A DNA stretch of 64,000 nucleotides. It comes from a bacterium. Lineage in GTDB: Bacteria > SZUA-79 > Acidulodesulfobacterales > Acidulodesulfobacteraceae. Position numbers and translations under genes: made by a program. This document shows positions 10,134-21,795 of this stretch, in pieces. The stretch covers positions 105,359 through 169,358 of the forward strand of contig JAJZJW010000004.1 of NCBI GenBank assembly GCA_021809845.1, read 5' to 3'. The notes beneath the pieces were generated by a model. That model saw only the letters and a program-made list of their open reading frames with translations, was not told the DNA's origin and ran no database searches. Position 1 is the first letter of the stretch. Each line of letters starts with the position of its first letter.

Positions 10134-11539
10134 GTAATTTTCCTTATGGATTTTCAAAGGTACTTGGACACGAAAGCGAACTTGCTTTTTTAAAAAATCT
10201 GATTTTAAAAGACAGAATTCCATCCGGTCTTATATTTTACGGTCAGGAATCAATAGGAAAAAAATTTACCGCTTTTTCATTCGCTTCCTCGGTGCTGTGC
10301 TTAAATCTTAATTTAGATTTAAATTTTAATAACGGCAATAGTAAAAAATTAATTGACAGCAAAGACCGCAATATAAACCCTAACGGTCATTTAAATAATT
10401 TCTCTTCGGCGCTGTTTGAACCGTGCGGTGAATGTTCATCATGCACTGGAATATTAAATAAAACAAATTCTAACATAATTTATATAGAGCATGAAAAAGG
10501 ATTGATAAATATAGACAAAATTAATGGATTGGCACGGTCCCTTTCGCTTTTGCCTGCCAACAATGCGCATAGATTTGTTATTATAGACGAGAGCTCTAAA
10601 ATGAATGTTGGCGCAATGAACTCGATTTTAAAAATTTTAGAAGAACCTCCCGAAAAAACAGTTTTTATTTTAATAGCGGCTAATTTAAATAGTATTTTGC
10701 CAACTATAATATCAAGATGTATGCTCGTAAATTTTAAACCTATAAATGAAGAAATATTATTCGACTATGCTAAAAATTTTTATAATGACAATAAAAATAG
10801 AAATGCTAACAATAATGATGATGATGATATAAAAAATATAGAAAATACAGCAAATAATAAAAATAGTAAAAAAAAAGGGTTTAATAACGATGATGATATA
10901 CTAACGATGTATGTGAGACTTGCAAGAGGCAGTATATCAAATTTAGTCAATTTAATGTCAGGCAATTATATTAAACTCAGAAATGAGATTTTTGATATTT
11001 TTATCAGTGAATCATTTAACAAAAAACTACTTTTTTATAATTATAATATGTCTGAAAAATTTAATAATATTATAAAAAATTATAAAGAAAGCGGGGGTAA
11101 AAGCAACAAATCGGATAATAAAACCGGCATTAAAACAAGAAATAAAAATATAGTCCAATCTGATAATGCGCAAGAGGCGCTTCTTCAAAATAATTATAAA
11201 AATAAAAGTAATTATTTACCTAGTATTAACACTGCGCATTCAACTGAGCCCACACTCAATATGAATTTATATACTAATGTTCTAGATATAGATGAGAGCT
11301 ATATTTTTGAAATCATACTTGTTATATTAAGAGATATTTTAGTTTATTTAGTTACAAAAAACATAAAATTAATATATAATGTAGATATTTACGAAGAAAT
11401 AAAAAAAATTGCTGTGCTTGATAATTTTGATGAAGAGAAAATTTCTGAAATGATAGAAATTACCTTAAGTCATATCAATAATCTAAATTACAATCTGAAT
11501 AAACATATTTCTTTAGACAGGTACTTTTCGGCAATTTAA
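10130..11539 (+). CDS. holB: DNA polymerase III delta' subunit
   Basis: HolB is part of the clamp loader. The AAA+ fold is recognisable from GLIFYGQESIGKKFTA (P-loop position), the zinc-type CGECSSC, the sensor-like NSILKILEEPPEKTVFIL and SRCMLVNF. The protein is 469 aa, well above the usual 310-340 aa. Asn/Asp/Lys-rich inserts at about residues 218-260 and 310-375 interrupt the C-terminal half. The upstream tmk overlaps by 4 bp and ricT follows, as in the tmk-holB-ricT order of Firmicutes and some deltaproteobacteria. Confidence 0.9.
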   Translation: MSNFPYGFSKVLGHESELAFLKNLILKDRIPSGLIFYGQESIGKKFTAFSFASSVLCLNLNLDLNFNNGNSKKLIDSKDRNINPNGHLNNFSSALFEPCGECSSCTGILNKTNSNIIYIEHEKGLINIDKINGLARSLSLLPANNAHRFVIIDESSKMNVGAMNSILKILEEPPEKTVFILIAANLNSILPTIISRCMLVNFKPINEEILFDYAKNFYNDNKNRNANNNDDDDIKNIENTANNKNSKKKGFNNDDDILTMYVRLARGSISNLVNLMSGNYIKLRNEIFDIFISESFNKKLLFYNYNMSEKFNNIIKNYKESGGKSNKSDNKTGIKTRNKNIVQSDNAQEALLQNNYKNKSNYLPSINTAHSTEPTLNMNLYTNVLDIDESYIFEIILVILRDILVYLVTKNIKLIYNVDIYEEIKKIAVLDNFDEEKISEMIEITLSHINNLNYNLNKHISLDRYFSAI

Positions 11540-11678
11540 ATATAATATCAAATATCAATTTGAATAATAGTTAAAAATTGAAATAATTAATAATGAGATT
11601 GAAACAATAGTAAAATTGAAATAACAAAGAAATCTAAATAATAATAAATAAATAAAATTGAAATAAAATATAAAAAAT

Positions 11679-12416
11679 ATGAGAACAGTAAAAATAAAAC
11701 TGCACGAAGGCGCCGAGCCGGAAGAATTTAATGCCTGCGCTTTAAATATTGCAATTAATGACAGAGTTTTGGTTAAAAAAAAGGGTAAAATTTTTCTCGG
11801 TATTGTATCAGAGGCGCCTGTAGTCAAAGATAACAAGCAGGAGTTGCCGAGCTATGTGGAGCAAATGTCTTTAGTATTAAGAAAAGTCAATAGCAATGAA
11901 GACGTAAGTGCATTTCAGTATCATCCCAAAGAAGATGAAGGATTCGTTTTTTGCAATCAACGAGTTAAGGAATTAGGCTTATCAATGAAACTTCTTAAAG
12001 TCAAATATCTTCCATCTGAAAATAAGATGATTTTTTATTACAGCGCTGAAGAAAGGGTAGATTTTAGAGAGTTAGTCAAGATTATGGCGGCAAAATTCCA
12101 TTTAAGAATAGAGATGCGCCAGATAAATATTCGTGACGAATGCAAACTGCTTGGCGGAATAGGTTTATGCGGCAGAATGTATTGCTGCAATTCAGTTATA
12201 AAAGAACTTGCGCCTATAACTCTTAAGGCTGCAAGCGCAAAATTTCAAAAACAGAATTCGGGAAGAATGATAGGTTCCTGCGGCAGACTTTTATGTTGCT
12301 TTATGTTCTGTTCTTCTGATGATGACAGCTGCGGATGCGGCGGCAATGCCGAGGTTAAAAATATAGATATTAATGATACTAAAGATGCTGAGTTTAAAGA
12401 AGATATTTTGGCTTAA
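11679..12416 (+). CDS. ricT: PSP1-domain protein RicT (YaaT-like)
   Basis: The 245-aa protein belongs to the PSP1 C-terminal domain family. In Bacillus, RicT acts with RicA and RicF in a complex affecting RNase Y and development; the role here is inferred only by family. Conserved segments are RIEMRQINIRDECKLLGG, GLCGRMYCC and GSCGRLLCC. The cysteine-rich motifs are expected to bind an Fe-S cluster or metal. A further C-terminal CGCGG cluster is present. Placement between holB and metG matches the conserved order. Confidence 0.9.
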   Translation: MRTVKIKLHEGAEPEEFNACALNIAINDRVLVKKKGKIFLGIVSEAPVVKDNKQELPSYVEQMSLVLRKVNSNEDVSAFQYHPKEDEGFVFCNQRVKELGLSMKLLKVKYLPSENKMIFYYSAEERVDFRELVKIMAAKFHLRIEMRQINIRDECKLLGGIGLCGRMYCCNSVIKELAPITLKAASAKFQKQNSGRMIGSCGRLLCCFMFCSSDDDSCGCGGNAEVKNIDINDTKDAEFKEDILA

Positions 12417-12535
12417 GCACAATTGATGAGCGCAAATGTAAATATTTATCAAATAAATAAAAAATAAGCAAAAAAATAAACCCAGAAACATAAACATAGA
12501 AACATAAACATAGACAAATAAAAAAAATAAAAAAA

Positions 12536-14113
12536 ATGGGAAATAAAGGTAATTTCTTTTATGTAACAACGCCTATATATTATGTTAATGACGTACCACA
12601 CATAGGACATGCTTATTCTACTGTGTCTGCCGATATACTTGCAAGATTTAAGAGACTTTCCGGATTTAATGTATTATTTTTGACAGGCACGGATGAGCAT
12701 GGATTAAAAATAGAAAAAGAAGCTCTATCTAGAGGTATATCCCCAAAGGAACTTGCAAATAATGTTCATATAAAATTTAAAGAACTTTTTAAATCTTTAG
12801 ATATTTCTTTTGATAGATTCATTAGAACTACTGATGACGACCACATCAAAACTGTACAAAAAGTTTTTTCAGAACTCCTTTCTAAAGGAGATATATATCT
12901 TTCCGATTATGAAGGCTGGTACTGCACTCCATGTGAAACTTTTTTAACTGAAAAATCTCTTATAAACGGAAATTGCCCCGAATGCGGAAGACCTGTTGAA
13001 AAAATTAAAGAAAAGAGTTATTTTTTAAGATTAAAAAAATATGAAGCAAAACTTTTAGAATACATTGATAATAACCCTGATTTTATAAAACCGTCCTTCA
13101 GAAAAAATGAAGTAGTAGGTTTTATTAAAGAAGGATTAAATGATTTAAGCGTATCAAGAACGTCTTTTAAATGGGGAATCCCTATAAGCGAAGACAACGA
13201 ACATGTTATTTATGTTTGGTTTGATGCCTTAATTAATTATTTGACCGGAGCAGGTTATTTAAATTATCAAAGGGATGACAAATATAATAAAGACAATGAA
13301 AATAATTTTATCAATTATTTCGGCAGCCTTCATCATGTTATAGGGAAGGACATACTTAAATTTCATACTGTATATTGGCCTATTATGCTGTTAGCTTTAG
13401 AGCTTCCTCTTCCCAAGACAGTTTTTGCCCACGGATGGTGGCTTATGGACGGTAAAAAGATGTCAAAATCGTTAGGCAATGTTGTTAATCCGGTTGAAGT
13501 TGTAGATATATATGGAGAAGATCCGTTGCGTTACTATCTTATGAGAGAGGTTACTTTCGGTCTTGATGGTGATTTTACATTAAAAAATTTTACTACAAGA
13601 TATAATGCGGAGCTTGCCAATGATTTAGGCAACCTGGTTTCAAGGCTTTTAGCAATGGTTAAGAAATATAGAAACGGCGTTGTACCGGTATCTTCGGAAA
13701 TAAATGCGGACTTAATTGATTATGCCTTAAATTTGCGAGATTCTTTAGATAAAAGGTACGAAAATTTTGAATTTTCTAAAATTTTAGAAGATGTTTTTTT
13801 CTTTATAAACAAAGTTAATAAATATATAAATGACAGTGCTCCATGGAAAATAGACGTCAATAATGAAACCGAAAATAAATTTTTAGATTCGGTACTCAGG
13901 AGTTCCATCATTTCAATATATTATATCTCTTATTTTATTTATCCATTTATGCCTGGAACATCGAACAAAATAAATTTTATGCTGAACGTCAAGCTTTTTT
14001 CCGACGGCGGTCAATTTCTAGTACCTGATGACATATTTAAAGAAGGTTTTAAAATATTAGACGAAACTGTCATGCTTTTTCCCAGATTAAATATATCCGG
14101 CAGTAAAAGTTAG
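12536..14113 (+). CDS. metG: Methionyl-tRNA synthetase
   Basis: Class I synthetase charging tRNA-Met. HIGH is at residues 22-25 (PHIGHAY) and KMSKS at 308-312. A single zinc knuckle uses Cys130, Cys133, Cys147 and Cys150, the one-zinc form. The 525-aa length means the C-terminal EMAPII-like tRNA-binding domain found in many MetG proteins is absent. The ATG start follows an A-rich stretch and has no clear Shine-Dalgarno. The tatD fusion gene follows after 10 bp, so co-transcription is likely. Confidence 0.95.
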   Translation: MGNKGNFFYVTTPIYYVNDVPHIGHAYSTVSADILARFKRLSGFNVLFLTGTDEHGLKIEKEALSRGISPKELANNVHIKFKELFKSLDISFDRFIRTTDDDHIKTVQKVFSELLSKGDIYLSDYEGWYCTPCETFLTEKSLINGNCPECGRPVEKIKEKSYFLRLKKYEAKLLEYIDNNPDFIKPSFRKNEVVGFIKEGLNDLSVSRTSFKWGIPISEDNEHVIYVWFDALINYLTGAGYLNYQRDDKYNKDNENNFINYFGSLHHVIGKDILKFHTVYWPIMLLALELPLPKTVFAHGWWLMDGKKMSKSLGNVVNPVEVVDIYGEDPLRYYLMREVTFGLDGDFTLKNFTTRYNAELANDLGNLVSRLLAMVKKYRNGVVPVSSEINADLIDYALNLRDSLDKRYENFEFSKILEDVFFFINKVNKYINDSAPWKIDVNNETENKFLDSVLRSSIISIYYISYFIYPFMPGTSNKINFMLNVKLFSDGGQFLVPDDIFKEGFKILDETVMLFPRLNISGSKS

Positions 14114-14123
14114 GATTGCATTT

Positions 14124-15557
14124 ATGATAGATTCACATTGCCATTTAGAGATGAAAGATTTTGATGCCGACCGTCATGCTGTATTTGAAAATATGGAAAA
14201 ATTCGGTATAACCCATGCTATATCTATAGGTTCTTTAGCTGAAAACGAAAGATTGGAAAAAACAATTCAGATTGTCAATGAGCACGGTAATATATTTACA
14301 ACCCTCGGTGTTCATCCAAAAAGCGATTATAAGAGTCTTAGCGATATAAAAAATTTGTTTGAAATAAATTTTTCAAACTTAAAAGAAAAAGTTGTTGCTA
14401 TCGGAGAGATAGGGCTCGACTATTTTGAAGACGGCGAAAAGACGATAGATAAAAAAAAGCAGGAAGAGTTATTCAGATTTCAGATTGAACTTGCATTTGC
14501 CAATAAGCTCCCCATAGCTATTCATATAAGAGATGCTTACGATGATGCATACGAAATTTTAAAAAGCTATCATAATTCCGATTATTTATTTTACGGAGGA
14601 GTCATTCACTGTTTTTCAGGTAAAAATATTGAAGAAGCTGATAAATTTTTAGAAATGGGATATTTTATTTCTATAGCAGGCAAGGTAACGTATAAAAAAA
14701 ATCAGCACTTAAGAGACATAGCAAAAGTTCTTCCGGATGAAAAAATATTAATAGAAACCGACAGTCCTTTTCTTGCCCCCCAAAAATATCGCGGAAAAAG
14801 AAACGAACCCTCTTATATTAGGTTTATAGCTGAAACAATCGCAAATGAAAAAAATATTGAATTAGAAAAATTTAAAGAATTAACAGTGCATAATACCGTA
14901 AATCTTTTTTCTCTCAGCGGGGTAGAGAATTTTTATCCTGCCGTAGCCTATAAAATTAGAAATTCCATTTATGTTAATCTTACGAATAAATGCACGAATC
15001 AGTGTATTTTTTGTCCTAAGTATCAGAACGGCGCTGTAAATTTTAATGTAAAAGGATATAATCTTGAATTAAAACATGAACCGTCGGAAACCGAAGTTTT
15101 ATCATCCGTTTTTCATTATTATAATTTTAAAGAAGTTGTATTTTGCGGACTAGGGGAACCGACTTTGCGTTTGGATGTTCTCAAAAAAGTCGCAGTGCAT
15201 CTTAAAAATAAAGGAATTTATGTAAGACTTGATACCGACGGGCTTGCTAATGCCGTTCATGGACGGAATGTAGCAAAAGAGTTAGGAGATTATATAGACA
15301 GTATAAGCATAAGTCTTAATGCTGCCGACAGCGATTATTATGACGCAGTTTGCAGACCGCAGATAAAAAAAAATAGCGGTTTAAGCATTAACCCTTTTAA
15401 CTCAATTTTAGAATTTATAGACGAATCGAAGAAATATATAAAAGATGTTGTGGTTTCGGCAGTCGGACTAAAAGATTTAAATGTAGAAAAAGTAAAAAAA
15501 ATTGCGGAAGAAAAAATGGTGAAATTTAAATTTCGCAAGTATAATGATGTTGGATAA
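14124..15557 (+). CDS. TatD-family metal-dependent DNase fused to a radical SAM domain
   Basis: Residues 1 to about 262 are a complete TatD hydrolase: SHCHLEMKDFD at the start, GVHP near 62, GEIGLDY near 94, IHIRDA, IHCFSG and ETDSPFLAP. Residues 275-477 are a radical SAM domain with Cys290, Cys294 and Cys297 (CTNQCIFC) and the SAM-contacting FCGLGEP. TatD enzymes are 3'-5' exonucleases or deoxyribonucleases. The radical SAM half resembles the TatD-linked radical SAM family, often encoded as a separate neighbour; its substrate is unknown. There is no stop or frameshift between the halves, so this is a true fusion. Confidence 0.88.
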   Translation: MIDSHCHLEMKDFDADRHAVFENMEKFGITHAISIGSLAENERLEKTIQIVNEHGNIFTTLGVHPKSDYKSLSDIKNLFEINFSNLKEKVVAIGEIGLDYFEDGEKTIDKKKQEELFRFQIELAFANKLPIAIHIRDAYDDAYEILKSYHNSDYLFYGGVIHCFSGKNIEEADKFLEMGYFISIAGKVTYKKNQHLRDIAKVLPDEKILIETDSPFLAPQKYRGKRNEPSYIRFIAETIANEKNIELEKFKELTVHNTVNLFSLSGVENFYPAVAYKIRNSIYVNLTNKCTNQCIFCPKYQNGAVNFNVKGYNLELKHEPSETEVLSSVFHYYNFKEVVFCGLGEPTLRLDVLKKVAVHLKNKGIYVRLDTDGLANAVHGRNVAKELGDYIDSISISLNAADSDYYDAVCRPQIKKNSGLSINPFNSILEFIDESKKYIKDVVVSAVGLKDLNVEKVKKIAEEKMVKFKFRKYNDVG

Positions 15558-15584
15558 AAAATTTGTTTTGATTTTGTTTTGTTT

Positions 15585-15776
15585 AATAATTTAACTTAGT
15601 TTAATCTTATATATATTATATAATAATTTAATCTAATTTGAGTTAATCTTATGCAATAATTTAATTTAGTTTGAGTTAGTCTTATATAATAATTTAACTT
15701 AGTTTAATCTTATATATATATATTATATAATAATTTAATTTAGTTTGAGTTAGTCTTATACAATAATTTAATTTTA
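15585..15776. repeat. Irregular direct repeats upstream of larC
   Basis: The word AATAATTTAA recurs six times at intervals of about 33-41 bp. The copies alternate between two longer forms, one ending in AGTTTAATCTTATATATA and one in TTTGAGTTAGTCTTATA. The pattern looks like a duplicated two-part unit. No promoter stands out. Confidence 0.75.
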
Positions 15777-15804
15777 TTAATTTTAATTTTTTATATTATT
15801 ATGT

Positions 15805-17106
15805 ATGAATCAAAATATTATCTATATTGACTGTTTTAGCGGTGTATCAGGCGATAAATTTCTGAGCGCCTTATATAATTTAGATTTAATCAAAGAAAAA
15901 CAATTATGCGATGCAATAGATAATTTAAATATACGGGACTTTTCGTCAAAAGATATTGTTTTTGAGGAAACACAAAAAAAAGGTTTTAGCGGGTTATTTC
16001 TGAAAATAAATAAAGATAAAATATCATTAGCGTTCAAAACAATAAACGAAGTAAATAGGCAGATTGATTTAATTAATTTTAGAAATGACATTAAAAGAGA
16101 TATACGTCTGATTTATGATATTTTATTTGAGGCGGAAGGATATATCCATGGAAAATCTTTAAAAGAACTTCATCTTCACGAAGTTGCAAGTGTAGATACC
16201 CTTATAGATGTGGCATTGTCCGCTTTTATTATTAATGAGCTTAATCTAAAAAATCACGGAAATTACAATATAATCTGTTCTAAAATAAACTTGGGTTCCG
16301 GTATTATAGATATCTCGCATGGTGTCTTATCGGTACCTCCTCCGGCAGTTTCCTATATATTAAAAGAGGTGCCTGTTTATGGTTTCGGTGATGACACTGA
16401 ATTGACCACACCCACCGGAGCTGCGCTCATTAAATATTATGCGGGCGGATTCAGCGAAAAAATACCGCAAATGGAAATTATTTCAGAAGGCTACGGCTGC
16501 GGTTCGAAAGACTTAAGCAGATTGGCAAATATTTTAAGAATTTTTTACGGAAAATTAAACAAAGATTCTTCTTACTACCGCGATTTTGATAACAATAATA
16601 ACTATTCCGGCAATAGCTATTATACAAATAATATTGGATGCGACAATAATTCACAAATTTCGGATATGATGAATTATGGTGAAGTTGTTGAAATGCAGTG
16701 TAATATTGACGATATGAATCCGGAGATATATGATTTTGTAATCGAAAAATTATTTAAAAACGGGGCAGCAGATGTTTTTCTTACCCCAGTAATAATGAAA
16801 AAAAATAGACCCGGCATTGTTTTGAATGTTTTATGTGATGTGCCGTCAATAAAGAAATTAACAGCCGTTATAATGGGAGAAACTACTACAATAGGGGTTA
16901 GAATAGCGATAAAAAATAAAATTTATATAGACAGATTTACAGAAGATATAAACACTCCGTACGGTACAATAAAAGTTAAAGTATCTAAACTAGGGAATAA
17001 AATCTTAAATAAAAAACCTGAATATGAAAATTTAAAAAAAATAGCGTTAAACAATAATGTTTCTCTAAAAGAAGTTTATAATACAGTCAACAAAATAATT
17101 AAGTAA
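15805..17106 (+). CDS. larC: Nickel pincer cofactor biosynthesis protein LarC
   Basis: LarC inserts nickel into the pyridinium-dithiocarboxylate precursor to give the nickel-pincer nucleotide cofactor of lactate racemase-type enzymes. The family start YIDCFSGVSGDKFL is present, with LHLHEVASVDTLID and the PPPAVSYIL/TTPTGAAL segments. The C-terminal half carries CNIDDMNPE and FLTPVIMKKNRPG. At 433 aa it has an Asn/Tyr/Ser-rich insert near residues 255-290, which separates the two halves. In lactobacilli larC is expressed by programmed frameshifting; here it is one continuous frame. LarB and LarE are encoded 4-7 kb away. Confidence 0.93.
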   Translation: MNQNIIYIDCFSGVSGDKFLSALYNLDLIKEKQLCDAIDNLNIRDFSSKDIVFEETQKKGFSGLFLKINKDKISLAFKTINEVNRQIDLINFRNDIKRDIRLIYDILFEAEGYIHGKSLKELHLHEVASVDTLIDVALSAFIINELNLKNHGNYNIICSKINLGSGIIDISHGVLSVPPPAVSYILKEVPVYGFGDDTELTTPTGAALIKYYAGGFSEKIPQMEIISEGYGCGSKDLSRLANILRIFYGKLNKDSSYYRDFDNNNNYSGNSYYTNNIGCDNNSQISDMMNYGEVVEMQCNIDDMNPEIYDFVIEKLFKNGAADVFLTPVIMKKNRPGIVLNVLCDVPSIKKLTAVIMGETTTIGVRIAIKNKIYIDRFTEDINTPYGTIKVKVSKLGNKILNKKPEYENLKKIALNNNVSLKEVYNTVNKIIK

Positions 17107-17205
17107 TGAATGAATGAATTAACTAATTGAGAAAAAATAGTATTTATCTCTAATTAACTAATTAATAAAAAAAATATTATATATACCTAATTAATTAGTT
17201 TCTAA

Positions 17206-18174
17206 TTAAACTAAATATGATTTTGAATCTAGAATGTATCTGTCTAAATGTTTTGAATAATTGCTCCAGTAGGAAGTTTTTGCGGTTTCTTCCGTTAGTC
17301 CTTCAAATTGATTTACTTTTGCATCCATATTGTCTATAAAATGCAATATAAGAGCTTCAACAGTTTTGGGTCTTTTAGGTGAACCGAATTCTAATTCACC
17401 GTGATGCGAGGCGATGGAATGCAAAAGGATAATTTTTAGATTTTCGGGAAAGCCTTTAATAGATTCTATTCTTTTACTTATACAGTTTATACCTAATACT
17501 ATGTGCCCAAGAAGTCTTCCTTCATCAGAATATTCTGTAATATTTTTATTAAATCTTAATTCTTGTATTTTACCGGCGTCATGCAAAAAACAGCTTGCCA
17601 GCATTATATCTTTATTGACAGAATCTTTATAGTGCATAGACATTAAAAGACCGGCTTTTACAATACTGAGAGTATGCTCCAAAAGACCGCCTATATACGC
17701 GTGGTGTATAGATTTAGCCGCAGGCAGAGATTTTAATTTATCTGTATATTGTTCATCATTAAGAAATAAATTTATGAGTTCGCCGATATATTTTTGATCA
17801 TTAATATTTTCCCTTAATATAGTGCATAACTCTGAATACATATCATCTATATCAAATCTTGAAGACTTGAAGAAAAGACATAAATCACCGTCATTAACGT
17901 CTATTTTTTCCACATCTGAAATGTTTAATTGTAATTCATTTTGAAAAATGCTGGTTTTTGCTTTAATTTTTATGAAATCTCCGGTCTCAAAAATATTTGC
18001 AAATTTTTGAGTATTGTCCCAAATATTGGCTTTGATATCGCCTGTTTTATCAGATAATTTAAGGGATATATAATCTTTTCCTGTTTTTCCTTTCAATAAT
18101 AATTTATTTTTTACTAAAAAAAATGAATCTGCTTTTTCATTTTCTTTTAAATCTGATATAAATAATTTATCCAT
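17206..18174 (-). CDS. OB-fold/HD-domain 3'-5' exoribonuclease, YhaM-like
   Basis: The 322-aa protein combines an N-terminal OB-fold nucleic-acid-binding region (about residues 15-95) with an HD phosphohydrolase domain. The metal motif is visible as HHAYIGGLLEHTL followed by FLHDAGKI and SHHGELEFGSP. This matches YhaM/CBF1 family exoribonucleases that degrade RNA or ssDNA from the 3' end. It is transcribed away from mreB and convergently with larC. The cellular role here is inferred from the family. Confidence 0.85.
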   Translation of the reverse strand: MDKLFISDLKENEKADSFFLVKNKLLLKGKTGKDYISLKLSDKTGDIKANIWDNTQKFANIFETGDFIKIKAKTSIFQNELQLNISDVEKIDVNDGDLCLFFKSSRFDIDDMYSELCTILRENINDQKYIGELINLFLNDEQYTDKLKSLPAAKSIHHAYIGGLLEHTLSIVKAGLLMSMHYKDSVNKDIMLASCFLHDAGKIQELRFNKNITEYSDEGRLLGHIVLGINCISKRIESIKGFPENLKIILLHSIASHHGELEFGSPKRPKTVEALILHFIDNMDAKVNQFEGLTEETAKTSYWSNYSKHLDRYILDSKSYLV

Positions 18175-19545
<1,371 letters not shown>

Positions 19546-19650
19546 AGTAAAATAGCCATTATTAATTATTAAAGTTCACTACACAACAACCAGATTTTAA
19601 TTTTAATAATTATAGGTCTTAATAATACTGACAATATAATAAAAATCGCG

Positions 19651-20475
19651 ATGCGAAAAGGTTTTAAAAAATTTTTTAGAAAAAATAAAGATATTTTTTT
19701 GATAATATTAGTCTTAATTGTTGCTGCCGTCATATTTTTGGCTCATTTGAACAATAAGAAATATAACGGTGTTTTGTCTGGTCCTATTTATAGCAGTATA
19801 TTTTTTATTTATAAAATTGCGGATTACCCAGTAAAGTTATCTACAAATATTTTTTCAAACTACATTGATTTGATATCTACAAAAAAAGACAATAAAATTC
19901 TTTTAAAGCAAAATAATATTCTTAAAGAAAAACTCTATAAATTAAATACATATAAAATAGAAAACAGTGAGCTTAGAAAACTTCTTAATTTAAAAAGAAA
20001 TATTATTTCAAAAAAAACTATATCTGCAATTATCACAATCCATGGCATACAATCGTGGTTCAAAAGTTTTTATATAAATAAAGGACAGCATAGCGGAATT
20101 AAAATCGGAGAAGGAATTGTTTCATACAGCGGAGTTATAGGAAGGATTATTAAAACAGGACGCTATTCTTCAAAAGCTATAGTTATTACAAATCCAAAAT
20201 GTGCATTTTCGGTAGTTGATGCCAAAACCGGGGTTGTAGGCATAGCTAAAGGTATAGGAAACGGATACTTAAAAATTAAATTTATTTTTTCTACCCAGAA
20301 GGCTTATGTCGGGGATACTATTTTGACTTCAGGGATAGGCGGAGTGTTTACGGCAGGATTGCCTGTCGGTCATATAATTAGGGTTATAAGTAAGCCCAAC
20401 GATATATTTAAAAAAATAATAGTAGAACCTCATAGAAATTTATTTAATTCAAAAAATGTTCTCATTGAGCAATAA
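19651..20475 (+). CDS. mreC: Rod shape-determining protein MreC
   Basis: A 274-aa bitopic membrane protein with one N-terminal helix (about residues 15-32). A coiled-coil follows (residues 75-115, with KQNNILKEKLYKLN), then the two beta-barrel-like domains with the family pattern GxxSGIKIGEGIVSYSGVIGRI and DTILTSGIGGVFTAGLPVG. It bridges MreB to periplasmic synthases. The end overlaps mreD by 20 bp. Confidence 0.93.
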   Translation: MRKGFKKFFRKNKDIFLIILVLIVAAVIFLAHLNNKKYNGVLSGPIYSSIFFIYKIADYPVKLSTNIFSNYIDLISTKKDNKILLKQNNILKEKLYKLNTYKIENSELRKLLNLKRNIISKKTISAIITIHGIQSWFKSFYINKGQHSGIKIGEGIVSYSGVIGRIIKTGRYSSKAIVITNPKCAFSVVDAKTGVVGIAKGIGNGYLKIKFIFSTQKAYVGDTILTSGIGGVFTAGLPVGHIIRVISKPNDIFKKIIVEPHRNLFNSKNVLIEQ

Positions 20476-20992
20476 AATAATAAGAAATGTTAATATAACT
20501 GTATTTTCTCTTTTTTTGCTTATTCTTACCCTGTTTTTTTCCAATTATTTTGAAAATCCTTTCATTTTACCTAATCTTGCTCTTATTGCTATTATTTATT
20601 TTTCACTTTATTTTAATCTCTTTAACGGGCTTATTGCATCTTATTTATTTTTTTACGTATATGGATGTTTTACCGCTATGAATCCTTATACATATGCTAT
20701 GGTCGGTGTTATTATTTTTACGTTTGCCTTTTATTTATGGAAGAGATTTTTATCGGATAATATAATTTACGAAATTTTGATAACGTTTATATCATCCGCA
20801 ATCTATTATTTTTTAATATTTGTTATAAGTTTTATTTATTTTAAATATAAATATAACTTGATTTATTATATTTTGTTTTATCTGCTGCCGGTCAGTGTTG
20901 TTACTTCTATGGTATCCCCTATAGTATTTTATTTTTTTAGAAAAATAGATTATTTTAGATATAAACGCTCACAAATCGGATTAAAAATTTAA
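20456..20992 (+). CDS. mreD: Rod shape-determining protein MreD
   Basis: A 178-aa, very hydrophobic protein with five to six predicted membrane helices, as expected for MreD. Sequence conservation in this family is weak, so position directly after and overlapping mreC is the main support. The start ATG lies within the last codons of mreC, implying coupled translation. Confidence 0.85.
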   Translation: MFSLSNKIIRNVNITVFSLFLLILTLFFSNYFENPFILPNLALIAIIYFSLYFNLFNGLIASYLFFYVYGCFTAMNPYTYAMVGVIIFTFAFYLWKRFLSDNIIYEILITFISSAIYYFLIFVISFIYFKYKYNLIYYILFYLLPVSVVTSMVSPIVFYFFRKIDYFRYKRSQIGLKI

Positions 20993-21043
20993 TAAATAAT
21001 ATTTAATAAATAATAGTTAAATAATTAAAAATTGAATAGTTAT

Positions 21044-21763
21044 CTATTTAATTTTTTTATTAATAATGCTTGCTGCCACACCTGCACCGAATCCGTTGTC
21101 TATGTTTACCGTCAATAACCCTCCGGAGCAACTGTTAAGCATAGAAAGCAGAGCCGATATTCCGTTAAACCCAGTTCCATAACCATTAGATGAAGGAACC
21201 GCGATAACCGTTGCATCGACCAAACTTGAAATAAAAGTAGGAAGCACACCGTCCATTCCGGCAACGGCTATGATAACGTTGGCCGATTTGATTTTGTCTA
21301 TATTGTCAAAAATTCTGTGTGTTCCGGCAACTCCTATGTCGTAAAGTTTAGATATCTTATTTCCCAAAACTTCCGCTGTAACCGCAGCTTCTTCGGCAAC
21401 CGGTATATCAGACGTACCTGCGGTAACAATAAGAATATTTCCTTTAAGTTTACATTCCTCCGGTAACAGCGGATTTAATACTACAATTTTTGCTTTGTCG
21501 TGGTATATTGTTTTTTTGCAGTTTGAAAGAAGTATATTTTTGATTTTATAATTTACCCTCGTAAAAATGACATTATTTGCAATGCGTTCTAATTTTTTTG
21601 CTATCTTTAAAATTTCTGCCGAGGTTTTCCCATCGCATAAAACCGCTTCAGGCTTTCCCGCCCTTTTTAGACGGTTAATATCTAATTTTGCAAAATGCAG
21701 GTCGATGTAATTCGAGCCAGCGTGAGTCTTGTTGTCGGTGAAATTCTCGTCGAAAGGTTCCAT
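21044..21763 (-). CDS. larB: Nickel pincer cofactor biosynthesis protein LarB
   Basis: LarB carboxylates and hydrolyses nicotinic acid adenine dinucleotide in the first step of nickel-pincer cofactor synthesis. The C-terminal two thirds resemble PurE-type AIR carboxylases: VTAGTSDIPVAEEAAVTAE, YDIGVAGTHR, VAGMDGVLP and SSNGYGTGFNG. The N-terminal segment contains HFAKLDINRLKRAG/PEAVLCDGKT. It is 239 aa, close to normal. The gene is on the opposite strand between mreD and the PpiD-like gene, separate from larC and larE. Confidence 0.93.
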   Translation of the reverse strand: MEPFDENFTDNKTHAGSNYIDLHFAKLDINRLKRAGKPEAVLCDGKTSAEILKIAKKLERIANNVIFTRVNYKIKNILLSNCKKTIYHDKAKIVVLNPLLPEECKLKGNILIVTAGTSDIPVAEEAAVTAEVLGNKISKLYDIGVAGTHRIFDNIDKIKSANVIIAVAGMDGVLPTFISSLVDATVIAVPSSNGYGTGFNGISALLSMLNSCSGGLLTVNIDNGFGAGVAASIINKKIK

Positions 21764-21795
21764 AAAATTACTTTCAGATTACTTTTTATTATTTT

